The translations under genes and the position numbers were made by a program. 64,000 bases of DNA from Plumapathes pennacea (Eukaryota; Cnidaria; Anthozoa; Antipatharia; Myriopathidae). The notes below the pieces were generated by a model. That model ran no database searches, was not told the origin of the DNA, and saw only the letters and a program-made list of their open reading frames with translations. This document shows positions 43,601 to 55,699 of this stretch, piece by piece; position 1 is the first letter of the stretch, and every line of letters starts with the position of its first letter. Where the stretch lies: NCBI GenBank assembly GCA_964036295.1, contig OZ038462.1, positions 3,293,501-3,357,500 on the forward strand, read 5' to 3'.

Positions 43601-46600
43601 CGGCAAATAAACTAAGTCAATTATTTGTGAATTATTTACCTGCAGGAGGCAGCTGCTTACTTCGCTCTTGTCTTCCTATTGAGTGCTATATGTGGGACTG
43701 TGACAGCGAAACAACTGAGCAAGGTTCTTGGTAAAACGGTAAGAATGGAGATTAAACACTCCGTCCGCGCAACATGATTCTCAGTAATGTGAAGTGATAC
43801 CGTGTTTAAGTAGATTCAGTTCAGTTCTCTATCTCTCTCTATGCAGTGGACACACATAATTGCGTCAATCATAGGTCTAGGAGCGGCTGCATGGTTCTAC
43901 TTCACTACACAGTCCTATAAGCAAATGGCGTACGGAGCGACTGTGTTCTCTGGACTCAGTGTGTCTGCTCTCACTGTCACTGCTCTGTCTGCTGTGGCAG
44001 ACTTCGCAAGAGATGATGTGGTGAGTGAATGAGGAAATGACTGACAGAGTGACCGTCTTATGTACTATGCATTTTTCTCACTTACAAAAGCCGCTGAGGC
44101 GCAAGTCACGGTGTAAAGCCTGGTTTTCACGAGTGGCGCACAATCACAAGCGCAGACACAAGCGCAAACACAAAAGCATAAGCACGGGTGCGACACCGAG
44201 GAAATACGTTCTTGACGTCACTTCCACTGGTCAGCGTTCGTCGCCATGGCTATCTAACTTTTCATAATTCGAGGTAAAATTTCACCTCGTGTGCAAGCAT
44301 CGTTTTTCTTGTGCACAACTTATGTTATAGAAAATGCATTGAGCTAAGTTACTGTTGATTATCGAGTCCAAGTATCGAGTTTCCTGGCCAAGTCTTGCGG
44401 TTTTACGAGGATTACATTTAACTATAAAATCTGCATTTGAAACCACGATTTTGTACAATAACCGCTGACTCAAAAGCAAAGTGACCGCAGGGCGGAAAAA
44501 CGTATTTCCACGGTGTCCACGGGTTCTAGAGCATAATATGCGTCCGTGAGAACGGACAACGCAAAGCACACAAGGCACGTACATCGAAAAAATATTGTTA
44601 TCGTTGTACTTGCGCTTGCGTACGTCGAAGCTGTTTTGACTGTGCCAGGAAATTAGGACTCTTATGACAAATCAAATATTTCCTCCCGCGCGTGATTGGT
44701 GAAATCGTGACACGTGACCGAATAACGTTCGCTCACCAGCGGACGTTATCAGCGAATAACCCCCGCCTGGCGAACTATCGCTGTTTATTGACAATATCCG
44801 AACACAATTTTAAATATTAATCACAAAAAACCATTACGAAATGACGCCATTATTTGTGCTGCGAGAGGAAATAGTTGAAGGATAATAAAGACAATAAACT
44901 ACTTTTGGCTTCGGAAATATGCACGGATAATTGTCCTTGGACATTATCTGTTCCTCAAAGCTCACAGTTGCCCTCGAGCTTCGCTCTCGGGCAACTATTT
45001 GCTTCTCGGAACAGATAATATCCTCGGACAATTATCCGTGCATATTTCCTCGCCAAAAGTAGTTTATTGTTTATTTATGACCCATCAAATATTTCCTCCC
45101 GCGCGTGATTGGTGGAATCGTGACACGTGACCGAATAACGTCCGCTCACCAGCGGACGTTATCAGCGAATAACCCCCGCCTGACGAACTGTCGCTGTTTA
45201 TTGACAATATCCGAACACAATTTTACATATTAATCACAAAAAACCATTACGAAATGACTACCGATGAAGAAATAAATTTATTTGTCGAAAAAGCAGTTCC
45301 AGAAAGCACCAAAGAGCTTCACAGTCCTTGCGCCATTATTTGCGCTGCGAGAAATAGTTGAAGGATAATAAAGACAATAAACTACTTTTGGCGAGGAAAT
45401 ATGCACGGATAACTGTCCTTGGACATTATCTGTTTCGAGAAGCTCACAGTTGCCCTCGAGCGAACTGTTCGCTTCTCGGAACAGATAATATCCTCGGACA
45501 ATTATCCGTGCATATTTCCCCGCCAAAAGTAGTTTATTGTTTATTTGTACTTGCGTATATATTTGCGCTTGTGCTTGCGTCGTCACTCATGAAAAACCAG
45601 GGTTAAGAATGCATCAGAGAAAGTAACGAACGCATTGGTTGATTGATTGATTGATCTTTTGATTCATTTGTTTTATATTTGTTTGATTCAGTGATTTTAC
45701 AGATTGATTGGTTCATCTGTCATTCGTTTTACAGAAATCAGCTGGTTTTGCGTATTCGTTTGCTGCTGCCTGTCAAGAAATTATTTGTGGTCTACTTTTC
45801 CTTGTCATCCAGCAATACTATCCTTCTGACAACAGGTAAAACTTGATAAAAAGCAGCAATTGTTTTGAGTATTTTAAAGATTCAACACTGCCAAATTAAA
45901 ATCAGAGAGTAGATTATGAGTGATTTTGATTAGGCCCGTAAAGACTAACAGAATATATAGATCCCTTATGTAGCAGCATATATAAATTATGGGTGCATTA
46001 TGGGAAGGCTTTTGGTTCTAAAATGCACACAAAACCGCATCAATAACATTTTATCACCAGAAAAATGTGTCACGGAGCCTTTGGCGCCAAGACTGGCAAT
46101 CTTGATTTTAAATTTTCTTTGGTAGAAAACGAAGAAAAATAACTATAACAAAACCACGTGCGCTAGACAAATTTCAGATCCATGAAATTCATTCCATGAA
46201 CAGAGATTTCTGGCGCTCTAAAGGCGCTGTTACACTGTGCAGTTTTCTCAGCAACTTGTTTCGCAACGGTTGAAAAAGTATCGTTGTAGTTGCGGAGGTA
46301 GGGTGTTACACTGTGCAACGCGATCTCAGCAACTTGCAACGTTTAATGTCGAGGAAAGTTTGGAAAAAATTGTGATTGGCGCGCTGCAAATTCCAGACGT
46401 CAACACGGTGGAATTTGAATAATTATAAAGAAGGCGCACATGCGCTCTTGATCGCGCCAAGGCAAAAATTGCGAGACAAGTTGCTGGAGGGGTGTTACAC
46501 TGTGCAATGGCGTTACAAGTTGCTGTAACGCGTTGCGAAAAGTAGAACTGAGTTCTACTTCGTGCAACGTTGCGCGCAACAAAAAAAAGTTGCGACACAA

Positions 46601-46869
46601 GTCCTGTTACACTGTGCAATTCTTCAGCAACTTGTCTCGCAACGGCGTTGCGAGACAAGTTGCTGAGAAAATTGCAGCAGTTTGAATGTTCTTTCCTATG
46701 CAGTACTTCCTGTGTAAACTGCGGTGAGTACATCCGCTTTGTGTACTCCCTGACACTTGGATTTCACGCCCTCTTGAGTCTGGTTGCTGCCGTGAGTTTC
46801 CACCGAAATGCAGCTGTCTTCACATGTAAAGCCCGGGATGAGGAAAGACAAAACACGACTAATACATAG
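40671..46869 (+). CDS. Major facilitator superfamily transporter, MFSD12-like
   Basis: Eleven exons join in frame to 645 residues: 40671-41170, 41754-41862, 42061-42150, 42237-42318, 42508-42624, 42747-43159, 43305-43397, 43646-43738, 43847-44020, 45735-45835, 46704-46869 (TAG). The start MSEEEEIPVQTRR was preferred to an upstream in-frame ATG at 40623 because an AG acceptor-like site lies between them. N-terminal segments show GQFGNGLVDL (TM1), FGYCCDRLD and GRRKSWHLMGT (MFS A-motif region), FSPCFVC and IAHSSIIPE; these match MFSD12. About 12 membrane segments are expected. The cytosolic loop is unusually long (most of 42508-43159, about 175 residues, hydrophilic). MFSD12 in vertebrates sits in lysosomes and melanosomes and is needed for cysteine import. 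Same transport in this animal is inference. Introns are full of repeats; the second exon's polypyrimidine tract is a TTC microsatellite. Confidence 0.85.
41320..41575. repeat. Dispersed repeat shared with 44213-44525, MFSD12-like intron 1
   Basis: Shares with 44213-44525, in the same order, GGTCAGCGTTCGT, CTATCTAACTTT, TGTGCACAACT, TGACCGCTGACTCAAAA and CGGTGTC. The two copies have diverged by point changes and small gaps, and both lie in introns of the same gene. Confidence 0.7.
41672..41747. repeat. TTC microsatellite forming the polypyrimidine tract of an MFSD12-like exon
   Basis: About 25 uninterrupted TTC units end 6 bp before the AG acceptor of exon 41754-41862. Pyrimidine-rich TTC can serve as the splicing tract, so its length could vary between individuals without loss of the site. 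Confidence 0.9.
44119..45601. repeat. Composite MITE with CCTGGTTTTCAC ends, other repeats nested inside
   Basis: Left end CCTGGTTTTCACGAGTG and right end CACTCATGAAAAACCAGG are the same family as the 142-bp element at 3101-3242. The subterminal arms repeat AAGCGCA and TTGCGCTTG words. Between the arms lie the 44213-44525 repeat and the two hairpin units at 44671-45545. It fills most of the intron between 44020 and 45735. Confidence 0.72.
44671..45545. repeat. Two tandem copies of the hairpin repeat family
   Basis: Units starting ATCAAATATTTCCTCCCGCG lie at 44671 and 45084, 413 bp apart. Each has a GCGGACGTTATCAGCGAATA segment and the large CTTTTGGC hairpin; between them the second copy keeps a short frame starting MTTDEEINLFVEKAVPEST, which the first has lost by deletion. 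The third copy is at 31108-31598. Confidence 0.78.
46221..46680. repeat. Cluster of nested MITE units reaching the last MFSD12-like acceptor
   Basis: The unit end GTTACACTGTGCA occurs four times (near 46230, 46309, 46493 and 46607), paired with inverted CAGCAACTTG/CAAGTTGCTG words. The far right arm keeps GACAAGTTGCTGAGAAAA but lacks the terminal GTTACAC complement. It stops about 20 bp before the acceptor of exon 46704-46869. Confidence 0.75.
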
Positions 46870-48773
46870 TGTAAGGTTCAATATAGTGTTGGGTAATAAT
46901 GTCAACTAATCTATTTCTGTTCTGAATGACGTGTTTTCACGGCCTCGTGTTTTTGCCGCTTTGTCGTTGAATGTTTGTGGGCGAGACGAGACTGAATCTG
47001 AAAACGCGTCAAAATCGAGCTGAAAACGCATCCGTTTTAATAAACGCAGCCTCGAATGGTGTCATCGTGACGTCTTTCCTACTAATTGCTTTTCTAGCCT
47101 GGGGCCTTCTTTTGTTTTATGCGATTTGGTTCATCGCTCAAAGCCGCCAAGAGACGAAGAAGAAGATGAGAATATTGATAAAAGATGATTGATCGATTGA
47201 CTGATAAAGCATACTTATAGTACAGTCTTGAACAGGCTTATAAACTAGATCTCGGAGGCAGCTGATCGCTAATAGAATTTTTTGTGAAAAATCCAAGTGA
47301 TGTGAAGAAGCAATTCGTAAGGGTTTGACAAACTTCTATTTTTACTATAATTCGCCTTACTCATGTTCGGACGTGACCTTTAGTAATTGAGTATTTCGTC
47401 GGGTGTCTCTGTTGCCGGCCGGGCCAATGTCGGGAGCAGAAACAGGACTTGCTGACAGTTGCTTTACGCACTGGCACTCGTACCTTGCTTAATAATCTGT
47501 TGACGTTTTTGACCAACCGACTTTACCTTACCTCCCCACTGCATTGTGGAGAATGAAGGTCAGGTCGACATAAAGAGAAGTTGTAGTTCAATCAGCTGCC
47601 TACTGCGTAGGCAAGCTGATAAGATGTTAAGTTCCCCTTAACTTATCCCAGGCCTCTGCTCAAAAGTTATGAAAACATACAGGGCTTTGGACGGAGTCCC
47701 TTCATTCCCACACTCTTGTGGTAACTTGTTTGCTCCTAAGTTCATAGGTGCTTAACTAGTATACGACAACCACTTCTACGGTGCACAGATATACCTTGCC
47801 TAGAAGTTCCTTTGACTTATTTGTTCTAATTAAAGGCGTTAACAAACATCCGAGAGGGATATTGGCTTTGCATTATTTGAATGTCATTGTCTGTTTCAAT
47901 GCGTCATTGAAATAACCGCAGTCACACAGGAGACCAATATCTAGTACTGTCGCTCAGTCAAACAGGAAGCTCAACGGAGTACCTGTTTTGTACAGTTTGT
48001 CCAGTTTGAACAGGCATTGGCTTGGTTTTCGAACTCTCAAAGACGTTGGACGAGGTATGACCATTAGCGTACTTTTTACAGATGAAAGGGTTGGCCCGGA
48101 ATATTTTTAAGTACTTTAAGCATCTTCGTTGCACAGGAAACGTTCGTTGTTCGTTGTTTAAGTTTAAAATAGTAGTCTGTTGTTGGTGGCGACTCTTTTG
48201 TTGACAATGCATGTATCTGCACTTGAGTAATGAACAAACTAACGATGTTTGTTGTGAAATTCTACTGCTAGTTAAGTTTGTCATTCTATGACAGCCATTT
48301 GTTTCATACTTAAAGATGAGGTAATCACTTGCGTACTAAAGAGAAATGATTCCAGGGATTCTGTTCAAGCAGTACTAATAACATTGAATGGGTGGTTCGA
48401 GCGGCTTTGATGAGCACCAGGCCGGCTTATAAATAAGACTTGAGTTCTCGTTAGTCTCGTTAGTCTCAGTTCAATCGTGCATGATAATGCAAAAATAGAT
48501 CGTTCCAAAAAAAAAAAAGATTTTCATTGTGTGGGCATCTTTGTCATTACCACTAAAACAAACTTAATCACTATGTTTTCTAATTTTGTCAGTATTCATC
48601 AGAATTTATTCCCTCCGCGCAGGGACGTCAACTACACACCCTTTATTTCGTAGCTTGCGAGTACTAAAATTGCTGTTCAGAGTTTCTCAATAAACTTAGC
48701 AAGAGTTTTGTCATAGTAGATAACGTTCGAATAACGATATTGAACTTTGTTAGTTGCAAAGGATGACAACTTA
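46870..48773. other. Intergenic DNA after the MFSD12-like gene
   Basis: A possible AATAAA polyadenylation signal is at 47039-47044, 170 bp after the stop codon. A 73-residue frame at 46971-47192 contains one strongly hydrophobic segment followed by KKKMRI, but no family is recognised. The rest is unassigned. Confidence 0.45.
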
Positions 48774-49052
48774 AGCCGGGTTTCCATATATGATCGCCAG
48801 AATCGCTGGAATCGCTGCGACCGTTTAGAGGTCATTTGATCGTCTCGATCGTCCGAGGTGGTTTCTACAACACTTCTATCGCCCCGATCGCCGGATCGTC
48901 TGAGACAGAATCGGGGCGATCCTTGCGACGGCAGTCGCTTCGATCGCCGGAATTGCCAGTGACTGTGTTTCCATGTAGTCGCTTCGATCGCCCTGATTGT
49001 CTCACTGGTTTGCGGACGATTCCTGCAATCGAAGCGATCATATGGAAACCCT
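48774..49052. repeat. MITE with GGGTTTCCATAT ends
   Basis: Inverted ends GGGTTTCCATATATGATCGC and GCGATCATATGGAAACCC, flanked by TTA (48771-48773 and 49053-49055). The interior is built from GATCGC/GCGATC words. The TTA flank suggests a Harbinger-like origin. It lies 180 bp upstream of the second GPCR. Confidence 0.75.
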
Positions 49053-49232
49053 TTAGTTGCATACGCCTATTTTTGGAATACGCAAAACATCTCATACATA
49101 ATTTTTTTAGTGAGAAGTGTTGATTATATGTCACATCTTGCATGGAAAACCTTGAAAAGGGACTGTTTCATGAATTCCTAACATTTTGCTTCTTTTCTTT
49201 TTTTAGTAATTTTTCCAAACCGAGCAGACATA

Positions 49233-50372
49233 ATGCCGTACATAATGCCGAACACATCCGTGCGGTATTGCGTCCAATTAAATATTCGCTCTCCTCTTTC
49301 TCGATCTGAAGCAATCGCTTGGAGTGTGGCGTTTTCCACGGAAGCCTTGGCCGTGGTAATCTTCAACCTCGTCACCATAGCTATATTTGCCACCCACAAG
49401 CGGCTAAGGGAGCGGAAGTTCTACCTTCTGCTCAATCTGTCAGTCGCTGACTTCCTGGTAGGAGCAGCTGCCATACCCTACTTTGTGTACATTCTTGGAG
49501 AAACTTGGGGTCTTTGGGGAAGCACGTGGAGCGGCCGAAACGTCATGGGAGTCACACACGTAGACATTTTTACTGGCTTTTTATCCATTATCAACCTTGC
49601 CATGATTGCAGTGGAGCGCTTCTATGCCACGTTTTGGCCTTTTCGATACCTCGTTCTACAGAAAAAAGTGTACTTCATTTCCATCGCTCTAATTTGGTTC
49701 CTATCCGCGATGTCACCATCCGTGCTGGCTATAACCTCTGTGGACGGTCTACTCTCCGTCAAAGAGCAAGCATACATATGGGTTCCTTTCACCATCATCC
49801 TTTTTATTATCATGTGCGTTTCGTATGTATCGATCCTGGTCAAGGTATTGGGAGGAAAGAAACCACGCGTTAATCGTGCAGTGATGGAGAGAAACCGCAA
49901 ATTGACGATGTCCTTGCTCGTAGTGACTCACGTTTCTTTGCTGACATGGATGCCCTACGCGATTTTACATGCACTCATCTCGCTAGATGTTTACTACACC
50001 TGCGACGTGAATATTCATTACATGCTAAGACTTCTTCATTACGCTAACTCCTTGGTAAACCCAATTATATACGTCATGCGGATCCCAAATACGAGCATCA
50101 AAACGGCAGCGTTGGATGTTATCGCCAGAAATAAGAGGCGAACACAGCCTCCCCTACCCTCTCCGGCAGTTTGTGTGGATGCTTGTCTCCCTGCGAGACA
50201 AAGAGGGATGACCTGCGCATCCACACTCCCCAACCCTACCAGCGGTGTGTGCACTTTGTTGAAGTATCAAGTTACGGCGCAGACCAGCCCCTCCCTGGAC
50301 ACCAACTATGGCTCTCCATGCTCCTTATTACCTTACTTTGACAGAGAAATGAACTCAAGAGGTGAAATCTAA
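49233..50372 (+). CDS. Class A (rhodopsin-like) G-protein-coupled receptor, orphan
   Basis: Intronless frame of 379 residues with seven hydrophobic segments. Landmarks: N45 in TM1, LSVADF with D73 in TM2, ERF at 128-130 in place of E/DRY, TWMP at 238-241 (TM6) and NPIIY at 276-280 (TM7). The usual cysteine at the top of TM3 is absent (V104 at that position), so the standard loop-2 disulfide cannot form. The C-terminal tail is long, about 95 residues, rich in Ser, Thr, Pro and Cys. The N-terminus is short, with one N-glycosylation site (NTS at 7-9). It is not a close paralogue of the minus-strand GPCR at 28.5 kb. Such receptors with adenosine/melatonin-like features are expanded in cnidarians (general knowledge); the ligand is unknown. 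Confidence 0.88.
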   Translation: MPYIMPNTSVRYCVQLNIRSPLSRSEAIAWSVAFSTEALAVVIFNLVTIAIFATHKRLRERKFYLLLNLSVADFLVGAAAIPYFVYILGETWGLWGSTWSGRNVMGVTHVDIFTGFLSIINLAMIAVERFYATFWPFRYLVLQKKVYFISIALIWFLSAMSPSVLAITSVDGLLSVKEQAYIWVPFTIILFIIMCVSYVSILVKVLGGKKPRVNRAVMERNRKLTMSLLVVTHVSLLTWMPYAILHALISLDVYYTCDVNIHYMLRLLHYANSLVNPIIYVMRIPNTSIKTAALDVIARNKRRTQPPLPSPAVCVDACLPARQRGMTCASTLPNPTSGVCTLLKYQVTAQTSPSLDTNYGSPCSLLPYFDREMNSRGEI

Positions 50373-50560
50373 ACTCCTGAAATCAGAAGGCTAACTTACG
50401 ATTCGGGAAACTGCGAATACGGAGATATGAAAGTCAAGCCAATAAGCTCGTCCCTTACTGACTTCTTGGTTCTCCAAGCTCCATAGCTTACACTGACAGA
50501 GAATGGAACATAAAATGTAGACTTTGGAAGGCTAACCTAAGATTCGAAGCGCTAACCGAA

Positions 50561-50687
50561 CTGTTCTAGGCTCTCATGATACTGAAACGGCTGTAAAAAG
50601 TGGCGCGCGGAAGATCCCTCCCGCTTTCGCCCCAGTCTTCCGCGCGCCACTTATTGCAGCCGTTTTAGTAATGAGAGCCTGGAACAG
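50561..50687. repeat. Palindromic MITE
   Basis: Arms CTGTTCTAGGCTCTCATGAT and its complement AATGAGAGCCTGGAACAG, with inner arms GTGGCGCGCGGAAGA / TCTTCCGCGCGCCAC. The loop is only about 20 bp. Confidence 0.8.
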
Positions 50688-53653
50688 GCTAGACTTAAGC
50701 CTGGTTAAAGTCTGACTTAGAGATTGCATGTTAGGCCAACCAACTTGTACTTGTACCCGGCTGACTAGCAGACTTGGCTTTCCAAGCTTCTCTGAGAGGC
50801 AAAACCGACTTGAAACCGTTCCATAACGTAGAGCATATACCGCCGGCTGAAGAAGATTAGTGACGAAGTGAACTGTGTATGACTTTTGGGAAGCAAAGTT
50901 GCTGTCAAAGGTATTACGGTAAACCAGAGAGTCCGCCCTCTCTGACCCGCATATTTGTCTCTCAAAGCTACTGCCTTACAACAAAAAAGACAGGCTCCGA
51001 AGTCCTGAAATTATAAGGCCAGTACTCAAGTTATTTGATATATAAGATTTATACTGTAGCATGACTGTCTGACTCTGAATGCTATTTTAACAACTAATTC
51101 CAAGTACAGTGTGCAATTCGACTTTTAAAGTCGAGTTTAAAAGCGCTAAGTAACTTGCTGTTTAGCGCAAGGGCTTGAAAATGCACCGAGAGAATATCAT
51201 ACAAAAGATATTGTATTAGTATGCATTTTTTACTTGTGAACGCTTCAGTCACATAGAATCTCTTATTAGTCAACTGATAAACGGCGTCACGCCGTGTGTT
51301 GCTCATTGAATTTTAGAATTTCCAAGTTATTACTGTATATATTCAGTAGTTTATCTGGCGAGAGAAGGAAACGAATATTAAAGAGTGAGCAAGTCCAGCT
51401 GTTAGTTGTTTCACTGATTTACTATAATTAAAGAAATTCATTTGTGGATCGTTGGATTTTTAAGTCAGTGCATGGCAAAGAGAGCGATAACAAGTCACAT
51501 GAACCAGGAGCTCACATACAGTAATTCATCAGAGCTTATGGTTCAAATACTTGGAACACCAAAAAATGGGGCCGACCGAGCCACACCTGCTAGATCCGCG
51601 TGCTCTAAAAAAAAAGATCCGAAATCTGCGCATCCGTAAAAAATATCTTCAAAACCCAAAATTCGTGCGTTTTCCCCCTTCGGAGCCTCTCATGAATACG
51701 TGTGATGACTCATCAGATAGTTAATATCGCTTATCCGAAGTGAACGTGCCGTGGTCTCATATTGCCCCATGCACGGACTCACGGTGATCGATCGGTTAGG
51801 CAAAGCACATGCAATGAGTTTTCATCTTTTTAGCTGATATTATTCCAGGCACGTTTCTATTATTACGTTGACAAAATGGCAATTAATCTATTGAAGGAAA
51901 TAAAGATGAAAGTATGTTTGCACATTCTTTCAAATTTTCAACATTGCGTTGTCTAGCTTTGTCTGACAGTTTCTCAGTCTGAACGACATGGGAGAAGTAC
52001 TAAGCACGAGTCAGTGTTCAAAAATTGCCCGGATAGCCCTGGTGACGAGGTTTTCAAAAAACAGCGACGAACCGAAGCAAAGGTAAGTGAAATAAATTTG
52101 CTCCGTTTATATAATTCTCTTGGTCCTTTAGCTTGTTAGCAGCTACCGTTCTTTGTGTTAAGTACAGTTATGACAGTAGCCTGGACGTATTTCAATATTA
52201 TCTTTCTTTTCTCGCAATATTTCGGTACGGCCTCGTAGAGGATCAGAGTCATCATAGAATTATTTCCATTGAATTGATTGTTGATTTACTACCATTGAAT
52301 TATCGTTTAATTACCTTTGAATCAATCAATCAATCAATCGATCAATAAGTAACTTTATTTATGTGTCAAATGTTATAGCTGAGGGACCTACATTAAAAAT
52401 AAGTAAACTAAACTCTAATACTTAGTCCTAAAATCCTGGTACCATCCTGAAATTGTGTAACTAAACTGCACTCTAAAACACTCTAATGCATTAATAATCT
52501 AATGCTTTGTCCTAAAATCCCTAAATTGTGTACATTTAAAATAGACTACGATTAGCTATTACAAAGACTATATTACCACTAGCGGGACCCCCGTTAAAAA
52601 ACGGTTATCAGATTTCTTTTTTTCCCCCCTTTCTTTCCTTTTTCCTTTTCGAAGTCCACTTCGAGCATCTCGAATGCAGTTTCCAATCTCAAAGCACAAA
52701 CTTCTCTGTGGTGCGTGTACCACTCGACCGTACCACTCGACACGAATTGCCGATCGATCGACATCAAAATCTCCCCGTTTTACTAACATGCGGCAGCATC
52801 AGCCCGACATCCGGTCACTTTAGAACAGAAATTCTCGTTTTAAACTCATTTTCGATTTCTAAAAGAACTGTGGTCGGCATACGAGCCCAATATTTATACT
52901 TAGTTTCACTCTATGTGGCGGCCATCTTGGATTTTTTTATGATGAGGAGGCCTGGCAAAGAGCGTTACGGACGGACGGACGGACGGAAGCGAGTTAGCGT
53001 ATTATTACATAGATTGAACTGCCATTGAATTGACTATGAACGACTACACTGAATTTTGCTACCATCACCGCACATGCTCTTTTGCTTTGGAATTTTGATC
53101 TTTTAATGCTGAAATGTTGATCATTTGATTACTGTAAGTTTAGATACGGTAGATTGAATTAAGTTTGGCGGTGCTTTTGTCCAGAATTCGTTGACGAACA
53201 GGTTGTTTTTGTGAATTAATATACATGTCCGTCTGGGGAGGGGAATTCCCCTGTTCACCCTAAAGTTCAAAATACAGATTCTCCCAATCTTCTAAAAGGA
53301 AATTATATGAGTTATGTAGTAAGAATTGATATTTTTAATCAGCTATTATATCAGCTGAAAAAGGTTTAAAAGCCAAGTTCTTCATACTGTATACATGATA
53401 TATTATTTTTTTGGTGTTACCAAAAATGAAGGAGAAATTTGAACTTGACCACTCTTGGGAGCTAGTGAAAGGGTTAATGCTTTTTGCTTACTGGTACTAA
53501 CTCCAAGCTCAAAAGACAAATTTTCTCAGCCAGAAGAAAATGTAAGAGTGGATGAAGTGAGAATTTTGATAGGTCAGTCAACTTTCTTCTTAGCAAGGTA
53601 TCAAAAGTCAGGTTATCTTCACACCTACATCATTCTGCAATTGCTTTATACTG

Positions 53654-53654
<1 letters not shown>

Positions 53655-53685
<31 letters not shown>

Positions 53686-53686
53686 T
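53655..53686. repeat. TA microsatellite
   Basis: About 15 TA units. Confidence 0.9.
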
Positions 53687-53840
53687 ACTGTTGAGAAACT
53701 GAAGGAGGAAGTTGAAGTTGAAAAAGCTTTAAAAGAGGGGGTGGGCTTATTTAAACAAATGAGATTACAACAAAGTGTACAAAAATGCAGCAAGCATCTG
53801 ATGTGACAAAATCCGGAAGTAGAATGATGTATAGAGGATA

Positions 53841-53977
53841 TTACACGGTGGTGCGAAGATATACGAATTTTATTTTCGAGTGGTAAAAACAATATTTTAC
53901 GAACGAGCGCTTCGTGAGAGTAAAATATTGTTTTTACCATGAGAAAATAAAATCCATATCTTCAAGCCACCATGTAA
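53841..53977. repeat. Foldback MITE with TTACACGGTGG ends
   Basis: Arms beginning TTACACGGTGG and ending CCACCATGTAA match over about 60 bp, including ACAATATTTTAC/GTAAAATATTGT, with a centre at GCGCTTCGTGAG. Confidence 0.8.
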
Positions 53978-54827
53978 TTTTATTTTTATTATATTATATT
54001 AGGCACGAGTGTTTTACAAGAAATTGCACAAACAACCGTGCAAAAGTGGGAAATGATGCCAACGATATCCTCACTAGTGAGGATATGGAAAATACGCCTC
54101 TCGGGTCCCGGATGTAGTTTCATATGGATTTTATGCACGGTATATTTTCCAGTAAAACACTCATGTCTATATAATAAACATCAATATTTGATTGGGTATA
54201 GAAGGTCCATTCCTCATTCTTTCTTTAAATGGTGTCTTATAAAGTGATTATCAGATATTGCATTGAAATAATATCAGATGAAATAATTGTTGCAAGATAA
54301 TAAGTCCTAAATTTTGTACAGTTACAAGTTTCAGAGTTGCTTTTTTCCTTCTTTGTGTCTCTTTCTATTAACTTTCGCTCTTCACTTTGAATTCAATTAA
54401 TCAATTTTGCCTCTCACTTCTAAATCTTTTACACTAGTAGTTAATTTGGCCAGTTAAAAATACACATATTATGTACAAGTTTTTCACCACTGGATGGATC
54501 TACAGTGTATCTGGTACTGTCTAATGTAGAAATATTGAATTTACATCATTTCAACAACTGAAACAAATTGGGCCCGATCAAATTGGTTAATCCCTTTAGG
54601 AAGTTTTTATGTGCACTTTTGAGGATTTTAACGTAACAGTTCTTTGTTGTGATATGCATAAGTATTTTTATTTATTTTTCATATGTTTTGCAAATATATT
54701 TTGTTTAGGTTAGTGTTCTTTGTATAGACACAGCATTGCCATTATTTTATATAGTGGCAACCAATGATGGCACTGAAGGCATTAATATTCTGTAACATAT
54801 ATCATTGTGTCGTGTTATATCCTCTTA

Positions 54828-55135
54828 GAGCCGTTTTCGGATGACTGTCGAAAACCAAAACCAAAGTAATCACACAGGCAAATCACAGAGACTGAGAGAA
54901 AACAGTTCAGCCAATTGGAAGCCAAAGTAATTCGCGATTGGTCTTGCGTTTGGTTTTACTTTCCAATCAACAGTGCAAGTACACGCCATCGCTTGCGTGA
55001 AAAGTGTTTGGTTTTGGTTTTGTTCCTGATTGGCTGAGCATGCTGACAAACTCGTGTGGACCAATCCAAAAGCGTAGTAAATACAAAACCAAAGCAATCA
55101 CACAATTACTTTCGACAGTCATCGGAAAACCACTC
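54828..55135. repeat. Tc1/mariner-type MITE upstream of the zinc-finger gene
   Basis: Ends GAGCCGTTTTCGGATGACTG and complement, continuing GTCGAAA, flanked by TA (54826-54827 and 55136-55137). The interior repeats AACCAAA and AGCAATCACACA words. Confidence 0.78.
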
Positions 55136-55699
55136 TAGCACGAAGAAGCCTTTTCAGACCCTCACTTTATCCCTTTTATTTGCGTTTGATTTTTGTTACC
55201 ATTTTGTTAAATACAGAGGGACATGCTGGGATCTTATGGTGGTTGAGAGCATAATAGCAATTTTGTGGTTCATAAATACATATAATTTTATTTATTCAAA
55301 TGGCGAGATATTTTAGCTTGGACATAGCAAACTTGCCTGATGTCGGTTTCATGATTTAATGTGTAAATCATTAATATTGCACTTGCACTAATATAATTAC
55401 TTGTGACTGAAACCTAACTGTTGTCAAATAAAGCTGTGGAGAAGCCACAGAAAGTACAGAAAACTGAAAAACAAAAAGGATTGGTTGCTATGGTAACATT
55501 AATTTCAGTCACTGCAATTAAGATTTTAAATTTCACTCAGTGCAAATTAAAGATTAACTTGCTTGCTCTCAGCCAATCAGATTACAGGAATTTTTATAGT
55601 CACATGACTGTTATTATATTATAATTATTTCCTGTCCACAGGTTCTAGTTCTCTTTTGTGCGCTGTAATATTATCATCAGCAAAGGAGACGACTAAACG

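Larger units (their letters stand above)
50373..55699. other. Gene-poor interval between the second GPCR and the zinc-finger gene
   Basis: Holds MITEs at 50561-50687, 53841-53977 and 54828-55135, a TA microsatellite, old dispersed repeats at 53330-53720, and a GGAC repeat near 52974-52987. Another diverged foldback appears at about 53995-54175 (ends with AGTGTTTTAC/GTAAAACACT). No coding sequence is supported. An AG acceptor (TCCTGTCCACAG, ending 55641) just before the zinc-finger start suggests an upstream noncoding exon within this interval. Confidence 0.5.

Noticed and set aside
46971..47192. 73-codon frame with a membrane segment considered as an alternative last exon of the MFSD12-like gene
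   Set aside because: The exon ending at 46869 already supplies the last membrane helix, and no clear acceptor in the right phase precedes this frame.
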